Shown here in pieces: positions 36,001-46,860 of a stretch of DNA of 64,000 nucleotides. Below the pieces are notes generated by a model, which was given only the letters and a program-made list of their open reading frames with translations, was not told the origin of the DNA and ran no database searches. Position 1 is the first letter of the stretch, and the number at the start of each line of letters is the position of its first letter. Both the position numbers and the translations under genes were made by a program. This stretch comes from Ganoderma boninense (lineage: Eukaryota > Basidiomycota > Agaricomycetes > Polyporales > Polyporaceae), in the NCBI GenBank assembly GCA_002900995.3, contig CM035304.1, forward strand, positions 3,228,363 to 3,292,362, written 5' to 3'.

Positions 36001-37408
36001 AGGTGTGCATGGAGGGTGGGGATGGCGTGTAGTGTATCAATTATCCCCGCTGTCACAATCGGGTGGGGTCCGTGCGCTGTCGAGGTCCTGGTTCAAGAGC
36101 TGTCATCCGGACCTTCCACCTTATAAAAAGCTCCTTGGCCCATTCGTTACTGACTTCAACTGTTTTCTCTCCCTCCCACCATATCATACCTCGCTTTCTA
36201 AGCTATGTGGGCACTCACTCTTCCGGGTCTCAAGCCTCGAGATGAGCTGGCATCGTACTGACTTCTTCTGTGCAGACTCTTCCTGTGGCCGCTCGCAATG
36301 TCCGGCGGTGACCGGTGATCACTGGGTTCCTTGTTATGGGTGAGGTATTATATGCGCTTTCCTCTCGGTGTTTCTGACTATATGCGCTTCGAAAACCCGC
36401 TAGGCACACATTTGCGACGAGGGTGGTGGTTGTGGGCTCAAGAGCAGCCCAGTACGAGGTTGCAGGTACGCCCCTCCCTGTCGTTGATTTTTTCCTACTC
36501 TTCGACTGCCTTCAGAAGAGGCATGCTTCAATGCGAGTCTATCCTTGTGCGTTTTCCCGAGCACACTGTTGAGTTATTTCAATTCCGTATTACCATTCAC
36601 GTCCTCTGCTACGCCTGCCACATGCCCAGTCTTGTGGCGTCCCGTACGTAACCTTGCTCTCGCTCCACCTGCACTGTTGTCCCCAAGTAGTACCTTTGTT
36701 TTGCCTGTGTCATCGTCCCATTGTTCGATGGCTATGGCGTGTCGCACACAGCTCGGTTAATATCATTTATCTTCTGTTCATGAGTTTTCTGGTGCGGCGT
36801 TGTCGGCTGGTGATGATCGATGAATATATATGAATAAAATGAGTATTAGTAACTTTTGAGTGAGCTTATAGATTTGCATTACATCTGCAATCCTCACATT
36901 CCTTGTAAATGTTCGCCTTGCAGGGCGGAGGTTTGCAATGCACCCCGCCAAGGTTTGCCATGCGATCCTCGGTATGCCAGGGCGATCCCCAAATAACCAC
37001 TCCTTTGTAATGCTAATACAATCCTCAACTAGGCAATCCGGTAATATAATGCTATTTAGAATAAAATTCACATTGTATATAGGATTACAATAGTTTTGCG
37101 CCGCCGCAGATGCAGATGACAGGAAAACTCACCAGTTCCCTGTACATATCAGGCTCGCCATTCGGTTGCGGAATCTTCTCGAAGATGTTGGTATGTATTG
37201 CCTTGCCGCCTTCAACCGCGGGGAGGAAGAGTTCGACAAACTTGGCGTAGTCGACGATGGTGACCTTGCCGTGCATGTTGAAACAGAGTTCTGCGCGGTT
37301 GCGAGCTAGATCGGGCTTGGTGTTGGTGTGGCTGGAGTTGCCGTTGAAGGCCTTTGCTGGAGAGTCGAAGAATTTAGTATCCTGGCTGAACCGGACTTGG
37401 TTGGACAT
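33042..37408 (-). CDS. FunK1-type protein kinase 3 with an oversized first intron
   Basis: Third FunK1 paralogue with the same four-exon plan: 37408-37133, 35480-34322, 34268-34102 and 34034-33042. Exon 1 (MSNQVRFSQD to PDMYREL) matches the other FunK1 first exons and ends at a good GTGAGT donor. Exon 2 starts after GTGCAG with LPGASALTRWLKPK. Exon 3 has [12 protein letters not shown] and LLNDWELSK, and exon 4 has GTWQYMS and [19 protein letters not shown]. The C-terminal region is longer than in its relatives and rich in Ser/Pro/Glu, ending in a basic KRSRT. Intron 1 is 1652 bases against about 60 in the paralogues. All exons are open, so the gene may work if the large intron is spliced. If not, exon 1 is orphaned. 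Confidence 0.83.
35530..36990. mobile_element. Probable insertion inside FunK1-3 intron 1
   Basis: Extra DNA that makes this intron about 27 times longer than in the paralogues. The same 15-mer GAGGTTTGCAATGCA occurs near both ends, at 35561-35575 and 36928-36942. Close variants occur nearby (AGGTTTGCC at 35534, AAGGTTTGCCATGCG at 36950). No transposase ORF, clear terminal inverted repeat or target duplication was found. The limits given are the span of the repeats. It could be a non-autonomous element with subterminal repeats; the class is unknown. Confidence 0.5.
35560..35598. repeat. Perfect 12-bp hairpin
   Basis: CGAGGTTTGCAA and its exact complement TTGCAAACCTCG are separated by 15 bases. 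The arm shares the repeated GAGGTTTGCAATGCA core of the putative insertion, so it is probably part of that element rather than a terminator. Confidence 0.7.
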
Positions 37409-38321
37409 GGTGGTTAGGGAGGATAGAGCGATGGAGGGAGTAGGAGATGGAGGGAGAATGGTATGAGAGGAGATGTATAGCAGTGGAGAGCGTATAGAGT
37501 CAAGCACGGGTGGCCAGTGGGGATGTGGTTGGAGATGAAGCGGAGGAGCAGGAAAACATACCAGGATATTGGTTGATGGTCGGAGTGTCTTGCTGAGAAC
37601 GAAAAGACAGGTTGTGTCTTACCGTATACAGAATTTTGTGCTAATTACTGAGGTAAGTGGGATATCGGGACGGTGCTGGAAGAGGGGAACAATGGGAGAG
37701 TTGGTGGTCGGCGAGAACAAGTTCAACTTGGTAGACGCTCGGAGCATGAGGCGGTTGATTGTGACTGCTTAACCGAGTCACGCCCTTCGATCGCCTTTTA
37801 CGGCCAGGCCTTTGTTTCTTCGCCGCTGGCATCGCACCATGTCCTCCCTGCATTCCATAGTCGCACAATATTCCGGCACTTATTCTGTGCTTTTTGGTGG
37901 TCGTTACTGCCAGCGCAGGTATGAATCACGACTACTACGACTCTACAGGGCCTAGTAGACTGGTGGCTGTGCATTGTACTTGGTGTGTGGCCGCCGTGAC
38001 AATCAACATCTCCCAGCGGATTCCCCAACGGTGCCCATATCTCCGCCTCTGCTCGTTCAGGTTCTTAGAAAACATGTTGATTGCATTTAGATGAATTTCC
38101 GGGACGAGGCCTTCGACCCAATTTGGTCAAGCTCTGCCGCGCCAATGATATCATAATGAGACTTCCGAATGCATCATGATTGCGGGAACAGCAGCAACTA
38201 CAATCACACAGCGCGACACGTTTTCTGGTACCTGCAGCCTGTTCAATGCAGAATCAAGCATCGTCGGCCTATCTACCATGCATCTCAGGTGCGCCTCTGC
38301 GAAATGTGAGCTGCAAATTCC
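37409..38321. other. Gene-free stretch
   Basis: Upstream DNA of FunK1 kinase 3 and the 3' side of the dehydrogenase pseudogene. I see no supported coding sequence. Confidence 0.4.
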
Positions 38322-39497
38322 TTACTGTTGATGTTCCGGATTGATGTCCGAGCCCTTGCCCGTCATCAGGTAGTCGCGCAGGTTGGTGAGTGCGCGGACC
38401 TTCGCCTTCTGCGAGTCGCACGTCTTCGTAGTCACCTGCGGTAGTAGCATGTCATTGGAAAACTTGAGCAAGCAAAAATTCACCGCTAGTAGACATCCAG
38501 CCCGACAGCTGCAAGCTTTTCCGAGGCAAACAATCATCAGAAAGAATCTCGCAAGACCAGCGTCAGAGACAACGTACGTGACAATCATCAAGCGGGTGGA
38601 CGACCGTCTATCCAAAAAAAACAACACACGTGACCATCTTCGAGCGTGTGGATGAGCGCACTGGCAGCGTCGTCGATGACCTTCCCGCGCGCCGTGTTCA
38701 CAATGACCGCGCCCCTCTACAACTTCCTAATCATCTCCTCCCAGATAAAACCCACCGCCTCCGCGAGGAGTGCATCAAGCCTGCCCGCCCTATAGTACTC
38801 ATACCGCACGTGCGCGTGCGCGACCTTGCGGCTGCACAGGTATATGACGCGCATGCGGGACGCGTGCGCGAGCTCTGCGAGGCGCAGGCCAATGCCGCCC
38901 AGCCCGAGGATCGCGAGCATGCACCCGGTGAGGCCGTGCGCGGCCCCGGGGCGGTGCGACACCTTCCATTTGCTGGCGCGCAGGTCCTGCTCGGCGTGCG
39001 CGAAGAGGCGGAGAGCGGAGGCGGTCGCCGCGCCGGGCGTGCTGGGCACGATAATGCCTAGTCTTGGCGCATGACTCATCTCCAGGCGTCCGGGGTGAGG
39101 CATACGCGGGGAGGGCTTATGTAGGAGCGAGGACTCACCGCCTTCCTGGCAAACGTGGTAGTCGATCTGGTCGTATCCCGCGCCGTTGCGTGCGGTCCAC
39201 TTGACGCTTTCGGGCAGCTTCACAATGAGCTCCTTGTTGAAGATGCCGATGCAGTTCACACAATGAGCTCCTCCTCGGTGTCGCATAGATGCCGATGTGG
39301 TCCGTGGAGAGGTTGTGTCGATAGATACTGACAATGACATTGTATTTACCCCCCGTCTGTAGCCTAGCGAAGAACTCGAAGCGCGCGCATGGCACCACAC
39401 ATCTGCGAGTCGAGTCGGGGAGAAAACTCGTCATATGCGAGGGTGATCTCTGGTTTCGTGGCATAATGCTCACGTACGACCACCTAGAGTGGAGCAT
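38322..39497 (-). pseudogene. D-isomer 2-hydroxyacid dehydrogenase pseudogene
   Basis: Remains of an NAD(P)-dependent 2-hydroxyacid (glyoxylate/hydroxypyruvate reductase-like) dehydrogenase. Recognisable parts are VSIYRHNLSTDHIGIY, KLPESVKWTARNGAGYDQID, the nucleotide-binding AILGLGGIGLRLAELA, RGAVIVNTARGKVIDDAA and a C-terminal ALTNLRDYLMTGKGSD. Three kinds of damage are visible. A local duplication (39221-39251 and 39257-39297) breaks the N-terminal frame. The segment between the Rossmann region and GFIWEEMIRKL is shortened. An in-frame TAG at 38717-38719 cuts the chain just before RGAVIVN. The catalytic His region near the C-terminus could not be found intact. Confidence 0.8.
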
Positions 39498-39679
39498 GTG
39501 CGGCTAGAGGCAGCATGTGTGTTACTGCGGCGGTAGTACAAGGTTGAAGTGAGGATCAGGTGAGGATGGTAAACAGACTGTCAGCGAGAACAATGTACAA
39601 GCAGGTTCGAGCTTTAAGCGGAGGTCGACGATGAGCACCCAACATTCAAATTTCGGGCCGCGATGCCGAGTCTGGGGCG

Positions 39680-39982
39680 GAGTGAGGCGGAGTGCCCAAC
39701 AGTCAATGGGACACTGCGTCTCTGACCTGCCCTCGCCTTCCTCGGCACAAAGCCCATGGTGCCAACGATAGAATGACTTTGTATCTATGTGAACGGCACA
39801 TGCCAATTCCTTCAGCCAAGAGCCCAAGTCTGTACCCTGCAGATCCCATCGTCGTCGTGGTAATCAGAACCGTCAAACTGTTCATGGTCGTGTCGCGGTT
39901 AGCCGCTGTTTCGCCGGAGTAGAGGAAAGTGTGCATCACCAGTAGAGATAAGCTGTGCTCGTCCAAGACGAGTCCGTGCGGC
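39680..39982 (-). other. Continuation of the F-box duplication beyond the shifted stop
   Basis: The minus strand here encodes residues matching the end of F-box A (LVLDEHSLSLLVMHTF against IALDEHGFSLLVIFNS) and then shared non-coding DNA. It lies beyond the stop used by the frameshifted F-box B, so it is a former C-terminus now out of frame. Confidence 0.65.
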
Positions 39983-41743
39983 TCAGCCGAAGGCGTGGGG
40001 GACATCTCTGGCCCCGGGTAGACCGTATAGTCGCCTGAAACTGGTGGCCATATAGGCTGGATCGGACGTGCTTTCGCAACGACGCCATCGCCGCCTTCGC
40101 CTGGTCGCTCTCCCCGGCACAGCCGCCGAAATCCCGCGAGCGTTTTTGGCAGTCGATGGGTCCATGTCGATGATGAGCATTTTCCCGACGGTGGTGTCGA
40201 AGCCGTCGGGATAGATCAGCACAGGCATCCTGGACCCGTAAGGTCGCATATCCTTCGAGGGGTAGATCCATGATTCCCCCTCTGAGTCTACTTCGTGTTG
40301 GTACAACAACAAGGCGTCGCTGCCCCACTCGCTCCAGCGCAGTGGCGGGTGAAGCTGGGGCGAGACGTACGCGCTTTGCATCGCCGCACGAAGCGAGGAC
40401 GTCGGCAGGAGGAGAATGTAGCCGTGGCGCGTCATGCCTGTACCCGTAGCGAAGTTGAGGAACAGCACCGACGAGTCTGTGTTCATCGTGAAGGGCTCCC
40501 GGGTTTCATTGTCGTGTGAGGGCGGGACAGGGAGCGAAACGGAGATGTCGTGGATGAAAAAGAACACGGCGGGCATATTCGACCCCGGACGCACGCCAAC
40601 TCCAGGGAGAATGAGCCTGAATTCAGGGATGCCCGGAGCTGGGTCGTCGGCGGCCGCAGGGATTCGATAAATGGATATCTCGCGGTCCCTGCTCCCGATG
40701 ACGGCGAAGTGCTCGTTGTCGATGAGCGTGAACCTTGGCGTTCCCGTCGACGCGACTATCGTTTGCTGCAGAAATCTTTTTTTGTTAGTTGAACAACCAA
40801 ACGCGAGTTCTGAAGGCGGCCCTCGCACCATGAGGAGAGTCCCTGCAATCCAATCCCAAATCTGGAAATCGTAGGGTCCCATTTGGTCGACGAACACCAC
40901 AAGGAAAATGTACTGCGAGTATATGCGGAGGGCGTGCACGTCGGCAGGTGCATGCTGGACATAGATATTGAATGCCGATGTCGGAAGGAGGGCACGGCGA
41001 GCCAAGGGGTGCCCAAGTCTTCCGCTTGCCAATGACCCGACCCGTATCTGAAAATCGCTGCCAGTGTGATGCATAAGAGGAGTTGTCGCACTTAGACTCC
41101 TACAAGTATACAAGCTCACCTGCAGTCGTCGATGCGCCTGCTAACTCCAACGAGAAGGTCCTGGGTATAGTCTGTAGCTACAAGCATGTCCAAGTCCCCC
41201 ACGAAGTCGGCGAGTGGGACTGTCATGTTGCGCATCTTCAAACCGTCCATACGACTTACAGGCGGCACGGAGAGGACAAGCTGGCGCCTTCCAGCTTTGC
41301 GGGTCACATAGGCAAGGGATGCGCCCGTCGACCACACGCGCTCCGCCGTCCGCTCACCATGTGCGTCGGGATCGGAGTCGACGGGGCCGTCTTGTACGCT
41401 GGTGTATTCTCCGTTGCGCAGCAGAGCGTTATATGCTCTTAGATGATCGAGACGATCGCCCGTTCCTAAAGTGCCATGCCCGGTGCGCCCATCGACCATG
41501 CCGCTTTTCACGAGCTCTATTTTGTACTGCAGCGACGCGTCCGTTTGGACCAGACGGCGGAATCGGCCGCAGACCTGAATTTCGAGTCAGTGAGAGCGCC
41601 ATTATTTGGTTGAAAACTCGGTGATCACTTGCCTGTGTGCATCTCAGGAGATCGGCTACATGCAAAAGGGAGAAGATGATGAGAAGGACATCGCTGGGGA
41701 CTGCTTCACGGATATTCGCGCCATGCACACTGGGAGGGGTCAT
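39983..41743 (-). CDS. F-box protein B, C-terminus frameshifted
   Basis: Inverted paralogue of F-box A. Exons: 41743-41633, 41574-41120, 41057-40829 and 40765-39983. The first three sum to 265 codons exactly, so the splice model is self-consistent. The F-box (EAVPSDVLLIIFSLLHVADLLRCTQ joined to VCGRFRRLVQTD) is intact, and intron 1 has a GC donor (CAG then GCAAGT). Compared with copy A, one base is missing near 40110 (A reads YAGESDEVKEAM; here PGRATRRRR). This replaces about 45 C-terminal residues by an arginine-rich tail ending HAFG. The F-box part could still work as an SCF adaptor. Substrate unknown. Confidence 0.75.
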
Positions 41744-41946
41744 CTAAGGGAGGACAGAAAGGAGTGCAGTGTTCCTGAGCCTTGTCTCTGTTGTTTGGTC
41801 GACGAGTGACTCGCGTATTAGGACACGAAGTTTGAGTCTGAGTTGGACACAGGCGCTTCGGCATCTTCCGGCCCGAATGGTGGACACACCTTGACCGGCG
41901 TCAAGAACTTGAACCGCGTCGACTCGGAGGTGAAGTTGGTTCATTT

Positions 41947-41966
41947 GACGACAACGTTGCACCAAG
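41947..41966 (+). promoter_or_regulatory. Shared upstream motif of KL1
   Basis: GACGACAACGTTGCACCAA lies about 75 bases before the KL1 start. The same core, GACGACGTTGCACC or a close form, precedes KL2 and KL4. It could be a promoter element or simply duplicated leader DNA. Confidence 0.4.
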
Positions 41967-42037
41967 ACCCGCCCCCGCCTCGATCTGGCATTTGGACCTC
42001 GTAATACCAAGACTTGGGAGATATAGATATTACAGCA

Positions 42038-43627
42038 ATGGAGGAGCCTCTGTTCAGCGAAGACGCCGAGATAACCCCGACCATCCCAGATGTGAGTGGC
42101 TTCAACAAGCTCAAGCAGCGCCTCGCTGATCGGCCTCACTGTACAGATACCCTGCACCATTGAAGGTATTAGCAAAGAGGGTGGCCTCTTTCCAGAGGAG
42201 ATGCTGGAGTTCTGGGTTGTGGCTAAGGAGTGGCTTCTTCCGCGCGGCGTTTGCCTGTACGACCTAGAATGCCCGCCGGGATGGGGATCTAGGTTTTGGC
42301 ATTCGCCATTGCGGAGCACCTCGGCTGCACTCCCGTACGCCCACTGCATATGGCACGAAGCGATCTCGTCGAATACGTTTTCGGTCAAGGTATACTTCAT
42401 TTTAGGCGCATACACCGACTCGGGCTCATCACGAGGCATGGCAGACTCCACTCGCCTGCGGTCAAGACGCAGCGGGACGAGATATCATGTTGAAGCCGGT
42501 CGACAACGACAGCCAACAACATCGCATCTACCAGACGCTCCTGCGGCACCAGTCGTTGTTCACTGATCCGCGAACGTTTCCTGGCGTTCTGCCTCCGATT
42601 GCCGTCATCGACACGCCACACAAGTACTCGATTGTCACCATGCCACTGTGAGTTCCTTCTTCAGCAGGCTCATGAACACGAATTTGAATCCATTTAACTT
42701 TTTCTAGGTGGGGGGTCCGTCTCAACATCACTGACATGCAGGACGTACGCCAGATGCTAACATTTATCCAATGTCTTCTCGAGGTATGTGTCGCATCGAG
42801 ACAGTTTAGACACGCTGTCGACCTATATTTGATTCACAGGGACTCGCCTTTCTCCATGCCAATCGCATTGCCCATCGAGTCAGTATTCGCTCTGTGCCAA
42901 ACGTCGTGCTCTGACAGGTGTTTCCAGGATATTTACGACGGGAACATGGTCGTAAGCTGCTACAGGCCGGACCGCGACTATGAGAAATTCGATGATGATT
43001 TGCGCGAGCTTCGGCGCGAGTCTGACGTTCGTTATGCACTCATGGACTTTGACAAGTCCATACAGCTCCCGCTCGACGTCTCCGTGAAAGATTGTCGCCG
43101 CCCGTCGGACGAGGCATGGACGGGTTGGGATCTCTATAAGCCGCTAGATGTGTGGCTTGGGGAATCGCTCTACAACCCCTTCGCATTCGATGTGGGGATA
43201 CTCGGAAATATGTTTCGAGCGTATCTGTCTGTAAGAACGCACCTCTTCGATGCTGAATTTCCACTTACGCTTCCACTTTCAGGAGGCGGTCCCAACGGTC
43301 CCGGCGCTGGCAGCCCTGTTCGACGGAATGGCGACGCACGTTGTGTCCCGTCGTTTCAGCGCCGAAGAGGCACTCGACTTCTTCAGAAGCAACTTCGGGT
43401 CGCTGTCCCAGGAAGTGCAAGATACCCCGATTACACTCAAGGTCGACTACGAAACGATGTATCTCCCGGAGCTGTATTGGTCGAAATTGGCCCCCTCGGT
43501 GCAAGCGCACTGGAGCCGATTTCGCGCACCTCCGCTGCCACGCTGGTGGCACTTTGTGAACTGGCTGAACCAGTTTCCGGTCTGTGCTAAGGTCGTTGAG
43601 TTCGTATGGCGGATCTTTGGAATCTGA
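42038..43627 (+). CDS. Kinase-like protein KL1
   Basis: Member of a basidiomycete kinase-like family; seven exons by comparison with KL2. It starts MEEPLFSEDAEITPTIPD. After intron 1 it reads IPCTIEG and LRSTSAALPYAHCIW. Exon 3 has GRDIMLKPVDND, where the Lys fits the N-lobe ATP-binding lysine. The catalytic loop is built across an intron as GLAFLHANRIAHR and DIYDGNMVV. The DFG position is LMDFDKS. FAFDVGILGNMFR resembles the kinase F-helix. The C-terminus, PRWWHFVNWLNQFPVCAKVV to FGI, is hydrophobic. Catalytic residues are present, so activity is possible. It stands between F-box B (divergent) and the APH kinase. Confidence 0.8.
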
Positions 43628-44019
43628 TAACAGGTGGCAAGCATCGCTGCTACGTTGACGTGCAGCAGATCCTTATTCCCGATCTCCATAGTGGGCGTGG
43701 GCATGTGTGCTGAAATCACGCACTGGAAGGGACGGCAGTCGTGCTCGGACACCGGCGGGAGATTTCTGGACAGAAAGGTTTCCGCCGGTGATTTGGGATT
43801 GCAGGCGCTGTTCTTGTACCTCTAGGATGTTCTATGCAGCATAGGGTATTTTCGACCTTTGTAATCAATTCCGGCATGTTTGTAGGATGTACGGCCTATA
43901 GTCTCAGAATTTGAAGGGACTGACTCCGGCCCGGAAGCCGCGAGCCCTCCGGTTAAGCGTCTGAGCGGATTGAACTTGTCGTTCACCTCCTCCGAGAGGC
44001 CTCAACAGCTGCAACGAAG
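43628..44019. other. Spacer between KL1 and the APH gene
   Basis: No gene. The last 120 bases or so (CGTTCACCTCC and on) resemble DNA found after KL2 at about 47150-47330. Confidence 0.4.
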
Positions 44020-44949
44020 ATGCCCCATGGTTCCAGCGACCCGACGCCCCGTTTCCCACCCGCTCAGCTCCGTCCCGAGCTTCGCCCATGCCCATCCATT
44101 GGACGCCAATCTTTCTATCTCTCTACGAGAATCCGATTCTACATCCACGAGTGGCTGCTCAGGCCACTCTCCAAGTGGTACTGTCGTTTCTGCGACGTCC
44201 CCATGCAAGCTGGCGCCTATCCCCTCCCCTTCAACCTCATCCTCAAGCGCGGGCCTCGCGTCCGCGAGCAAGAGGGCCTTGCCATGAACCTCGCACGCGC
44301 CATGGGCGTCCCCGCGCCCAGGTTCCTTTCTTTCGCTCAGCCACCTCCGAGCGACGACATCTTCTACGACTGTGGCTTCCCGTCTCTCCTCATGACCAGA
44401 ATCCCGGGGATCGAGCTCGACGCGCTTCAAGACGACGAGGTCGACTTGGACGTCGTCAAGGACGACCTCGTGCGTATCCTCACCCGCATGCGCTCCTTCT
44501 CCAGCCCCTGGGGTCGCGCTATCTGCGGTATGGATGGAGGCCCAATCGTAGGACCGTTGGTTCCTGCGGCGCCTCTGCAGGCGCTCCCGGACGAGGCCGC
44601 GTTCTACGACTATATGCGTGTTGTTGGGTACTTCCAGACGAGAGACAAGAGCGAAACAGCCGGTGCTGAGAAGTTCTTTGCGCTCCCGCCTCACGCTGTC
44701 GTGTTCACCCACGGGGACCTGAACCGGCACAACATCATGGTCGGTCCCGACAGCCACATCACTGGGATCATCGACTGGGAAGGCGCTGCGTGGTTGCCGG
44801 ATTACTGGGAGGTCACGATGACGGCGATCCTGCCCCAGCGTCGTTGGGGCCAGTTTATGCACGAGACGGTCACTGGGGGCGTGTATGCGGAAGAGGTTCT
44901 GGGATATCGTCACATGTTCTGTCTGGTCTGGGATAGCCTAAGCTACTGA
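44020..44949 (+). CDS. APH-family (aminoglycoside phosphotransferase-like) kinase
   Basis: An intronless 309-residue member of the APH/choline-kinase fold family. The catalytic loop is HGDLNRHNIMVG, with Asp and Asn in place. The metal-binding motif is GIIDWEGAAWLPDYWEV. The N-lobe includes PSLLMTRIPGIELDALQDDE. Such fungal proteins are annotated by fold only and their small-molecule substrate is unknown; antibiotic resistance should not be assumed. The start at 44020 (MPHGSSDPTPRFPPAQL) has an equivalent in the truncated copy at 15160-15834. It lies between KL1 and KL2 on the same strand, and a relic lies between KL2 and KL3, so it was probably part of a repeating KL-APH unit. Confidence 0.85.
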   Translation: MPHGSSDPTPRFPPAQLRPELRPCPSIGRQSFYLSTRIRFYIHEWLLRPLSKWYCRFCDVPMQAGAYPLPFNLILKRGPRVREQEGLAMNLARAMGVPAPRFLSFAQPPPSDDIFYDCGFPSLLMTRIPGIELDALQDDEVDLDVVKDDLVRILTRMRSFSSPWGRAICGMDGGPIVGPLVPAAPLQALPDEAAFYDYMRVVGYFQTRDKSETAGAEKFFALPPHAVVFTHGDLNRHNIMVGPDSHITGIIDWEGAAWLPDYWEVTMTAILPQRRWGQFMHETVTGGVYAEEVLGYRHMFCLVWDSLSY

Positions 44950-45280
44950 TGAGGGAGTTTGTTGTCGCTTCACTTGGAAGATTCACGTGCTCTCTGATCA
45001 CCGCACAGTTGGACGACCGGTTGACCAGCGATCGCTGGCGTGTATTCGAATGACTCTGAGTTTCGGCGCACGGGGTGTGGAGAAGAATTCGCCACCGAGG
45101 TTGCACTCCGTAGTTGTGACTCGAATGTGAGCTCGGGCGTGGATCGATCAGGTGACCGTGGCAGACGCTCGGTTCAAGTTGAACCGAAGTTGAGCCACAG
45201 CAAGTTGGTTGGTTCGACGACGACGACGTTGCACCAACAGTCGATCTCACGTAAGACCACGCCTTGGATACCTTATAGCA
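44950..45280. other. Promoter region of KL2
   Basis: No gene on the plus strand. A 330-codon minus-strand ORF overlaps this region and KL2 and is a shadow. The upstream motif GACGACGACGACGTTGCACC is listed separately. Confidence 0.4.
45214..45236 (+). promoter_or_regulatory. Shared upstream motif of KL2
   Basis: TCGACGACGACGACGTTGCA then CCA lies 45-67 bases before the KL2 start. It is related to the motifs ahead of KL1 and KL4. Confidence 0.4.
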
Positions 45281-46860
45281 ATGGAGGAGCTTCTGTTCCA
45301 TGAAGACACGAAAATAGCTCCCATCCGTGATGTGAGTGGCTTCAACTTCAAGTTCCACCGGCGCCTCCGTGACTTTCTCACCCCCAACATTCAGATAGCC
45401 TGCGCCGCCGAAGAGCTTGGTGGCGAAAATGGCCTCACACCAGGCGAGATGCTCGACCTCTGGGCTGACGCAAAGGATTGGCTCCTTCTGCGCGGCGTTT
45501 GCTTGTACAGCTTGGAACGTCGGGTGGCTTGGGGATGTAGGTATTGGCATTCGCCAGTGCGGAGCACCGCTGCTGCACTTCCATATGCTCATTGCATATC
45601 GCACGAAGAGATCCCATCTGAGACGTTCCATTCGAAGGTACGTCCTCCATTTCACTCGCGGACACTGACTCATCCCCCGCCGCAGCCTACAATCGCCTGC
45701 GGCCAAGACGCTGTCGGGCGAGATATCATGTTGAAGGTCATCGACAATGACAGCCAACAGCATCGGATCTACCAGACGCTCCTGCAGCACCAGTCCTTGT
45801 TCACTGATCCGCGTACCTTTCCTTGTGTTCTTCCTCCCATTAACATCATCGCCACGCCTCACAGGTACTCGATTGTCACCATGCCACTGTGAGTCGCCTC
45901 AGGACGAGAATCGTGAAGCTGTCTAACTTGTTCAGGTGGGGCGCCCACTTCGGCATCGAAGACATGCAGGACGTACGCCAGGTGCTAACGTTTATCAGAT
46001 GCCTTCTTGAGGTGTGTGTCGTACCGAGAATCTTCACATACGTCGTTGACCAATATCTGGTTCACAGGGACTCGCCTTCCTCCATGCCAATCGTATTGCC
46101 CATCGAGTGAGTTTTGGTCTGTGTCAGCCGTCGTTCTCTGAAACGTGTTCACAGGACATTTACGACGGGAACTTGGTCGTGAGCTGCTACCGACCGGACC
46201 GCGACCTCAAGAAATTTCGTGAGGATTTGCGCGAGCTTCGACGTAGGCCTGACGTTCGGTATGCATTCATGGACTACGACCAGTCCATACAACTGCCCCT
46301 CGACGTCTCCGTCAAAGGCTGTCGCCGCCCGTCGGACGAGGCATGGACGGGTTGGGATCTCTATAAGCCGCTAGACGTGTGGCTCGGAGAAACGCTCTAC
46401 AACCCATTCGCCTTCGACGTTGGGACGCTTGGGAATCTCTTCCGGGCGCATTTGTTTGTAAGGACCCTCCTGCTCCGTGCTGAATGTCGACTCATTGCCC
46501 CATTCACGCCCACAGGAGGCAGTGCCGACGGTTCCGGCCCTGGCAGCGCTATTCGACGGGATGACGACGCACGTAGTATCGCGTCGTTTCAGCGCGGAAG
46601 AGGCACTCGACTTCTTCAGGAGCAACGTCGACTCGCCGCCCCAGGAGGTCCTGGAAACGCAAGTCACGCTCGACATCAATTACGACATGATGTTGCGTCC
46701 GGAGTTGTACTGGTCCAAATTGTCCCCTCCAGTGCAAGCGCACTGGAGCCGATTTCGAGCACCCCCGCTGCCGCGCTGGTGGCACTTTGTGAACTGGCTG
46801 AACCGGTTCCCGGTTGGTGCGAGGATCGTTGAGTTCGTATGGTGGATCTTTGGAATTTGA
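45281..46860 (+). CDS. Kinase-like protein KL2
   Basis: Best-resolved member of the KL family. Exons: 45281-45331, 45395-45637, 45686-45888, 45936-46011, 46068-46106, 46155-46457 and 46516-46860, giving 419 residues with every junction in phase. Features in order: MEELLFHEDTK; GRDIMLKVIDND with the probable ATP-binding Lys; GLAFLHANRIAHR joined to DIYDGNLVVSCYRPDRD as catalytic loop; FMDYDQSIQLPLDV in place of DFG; FAFDVGTLGNLFR; VPALAALFDGMTTHVVSRRF; and a tryptophan-rich hydrophobic end PRWWHFVNWLNRFP to FGI. No regulatory domain is attached. The intron inside the catalytic loop, right after AHR, is shared by all four copies. Substrate unknown. Confidence 0.85.

Noticed and set aside
35530..36990. 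FunK1-3 intron insert as an LTR or Helitron element
   Set aside because: No long direct repeats, no primer-binding site and no CTRR end at the right place relative to the hairpin were found; class left open.
44020..44949. APH gene as an antibiotic-resistance determinant
   Set aside because: Only the fold motifs are present; fungal APH-type proteins have diverse or unknown substrates and nothing here indicates aminoglycoside use.
44870..45862. 330-codon minus-strand ORF over KL2
   Set aside because: KL2 on the plus strand has seven in-phase exons and kinase motifs; the antisense frame has none.
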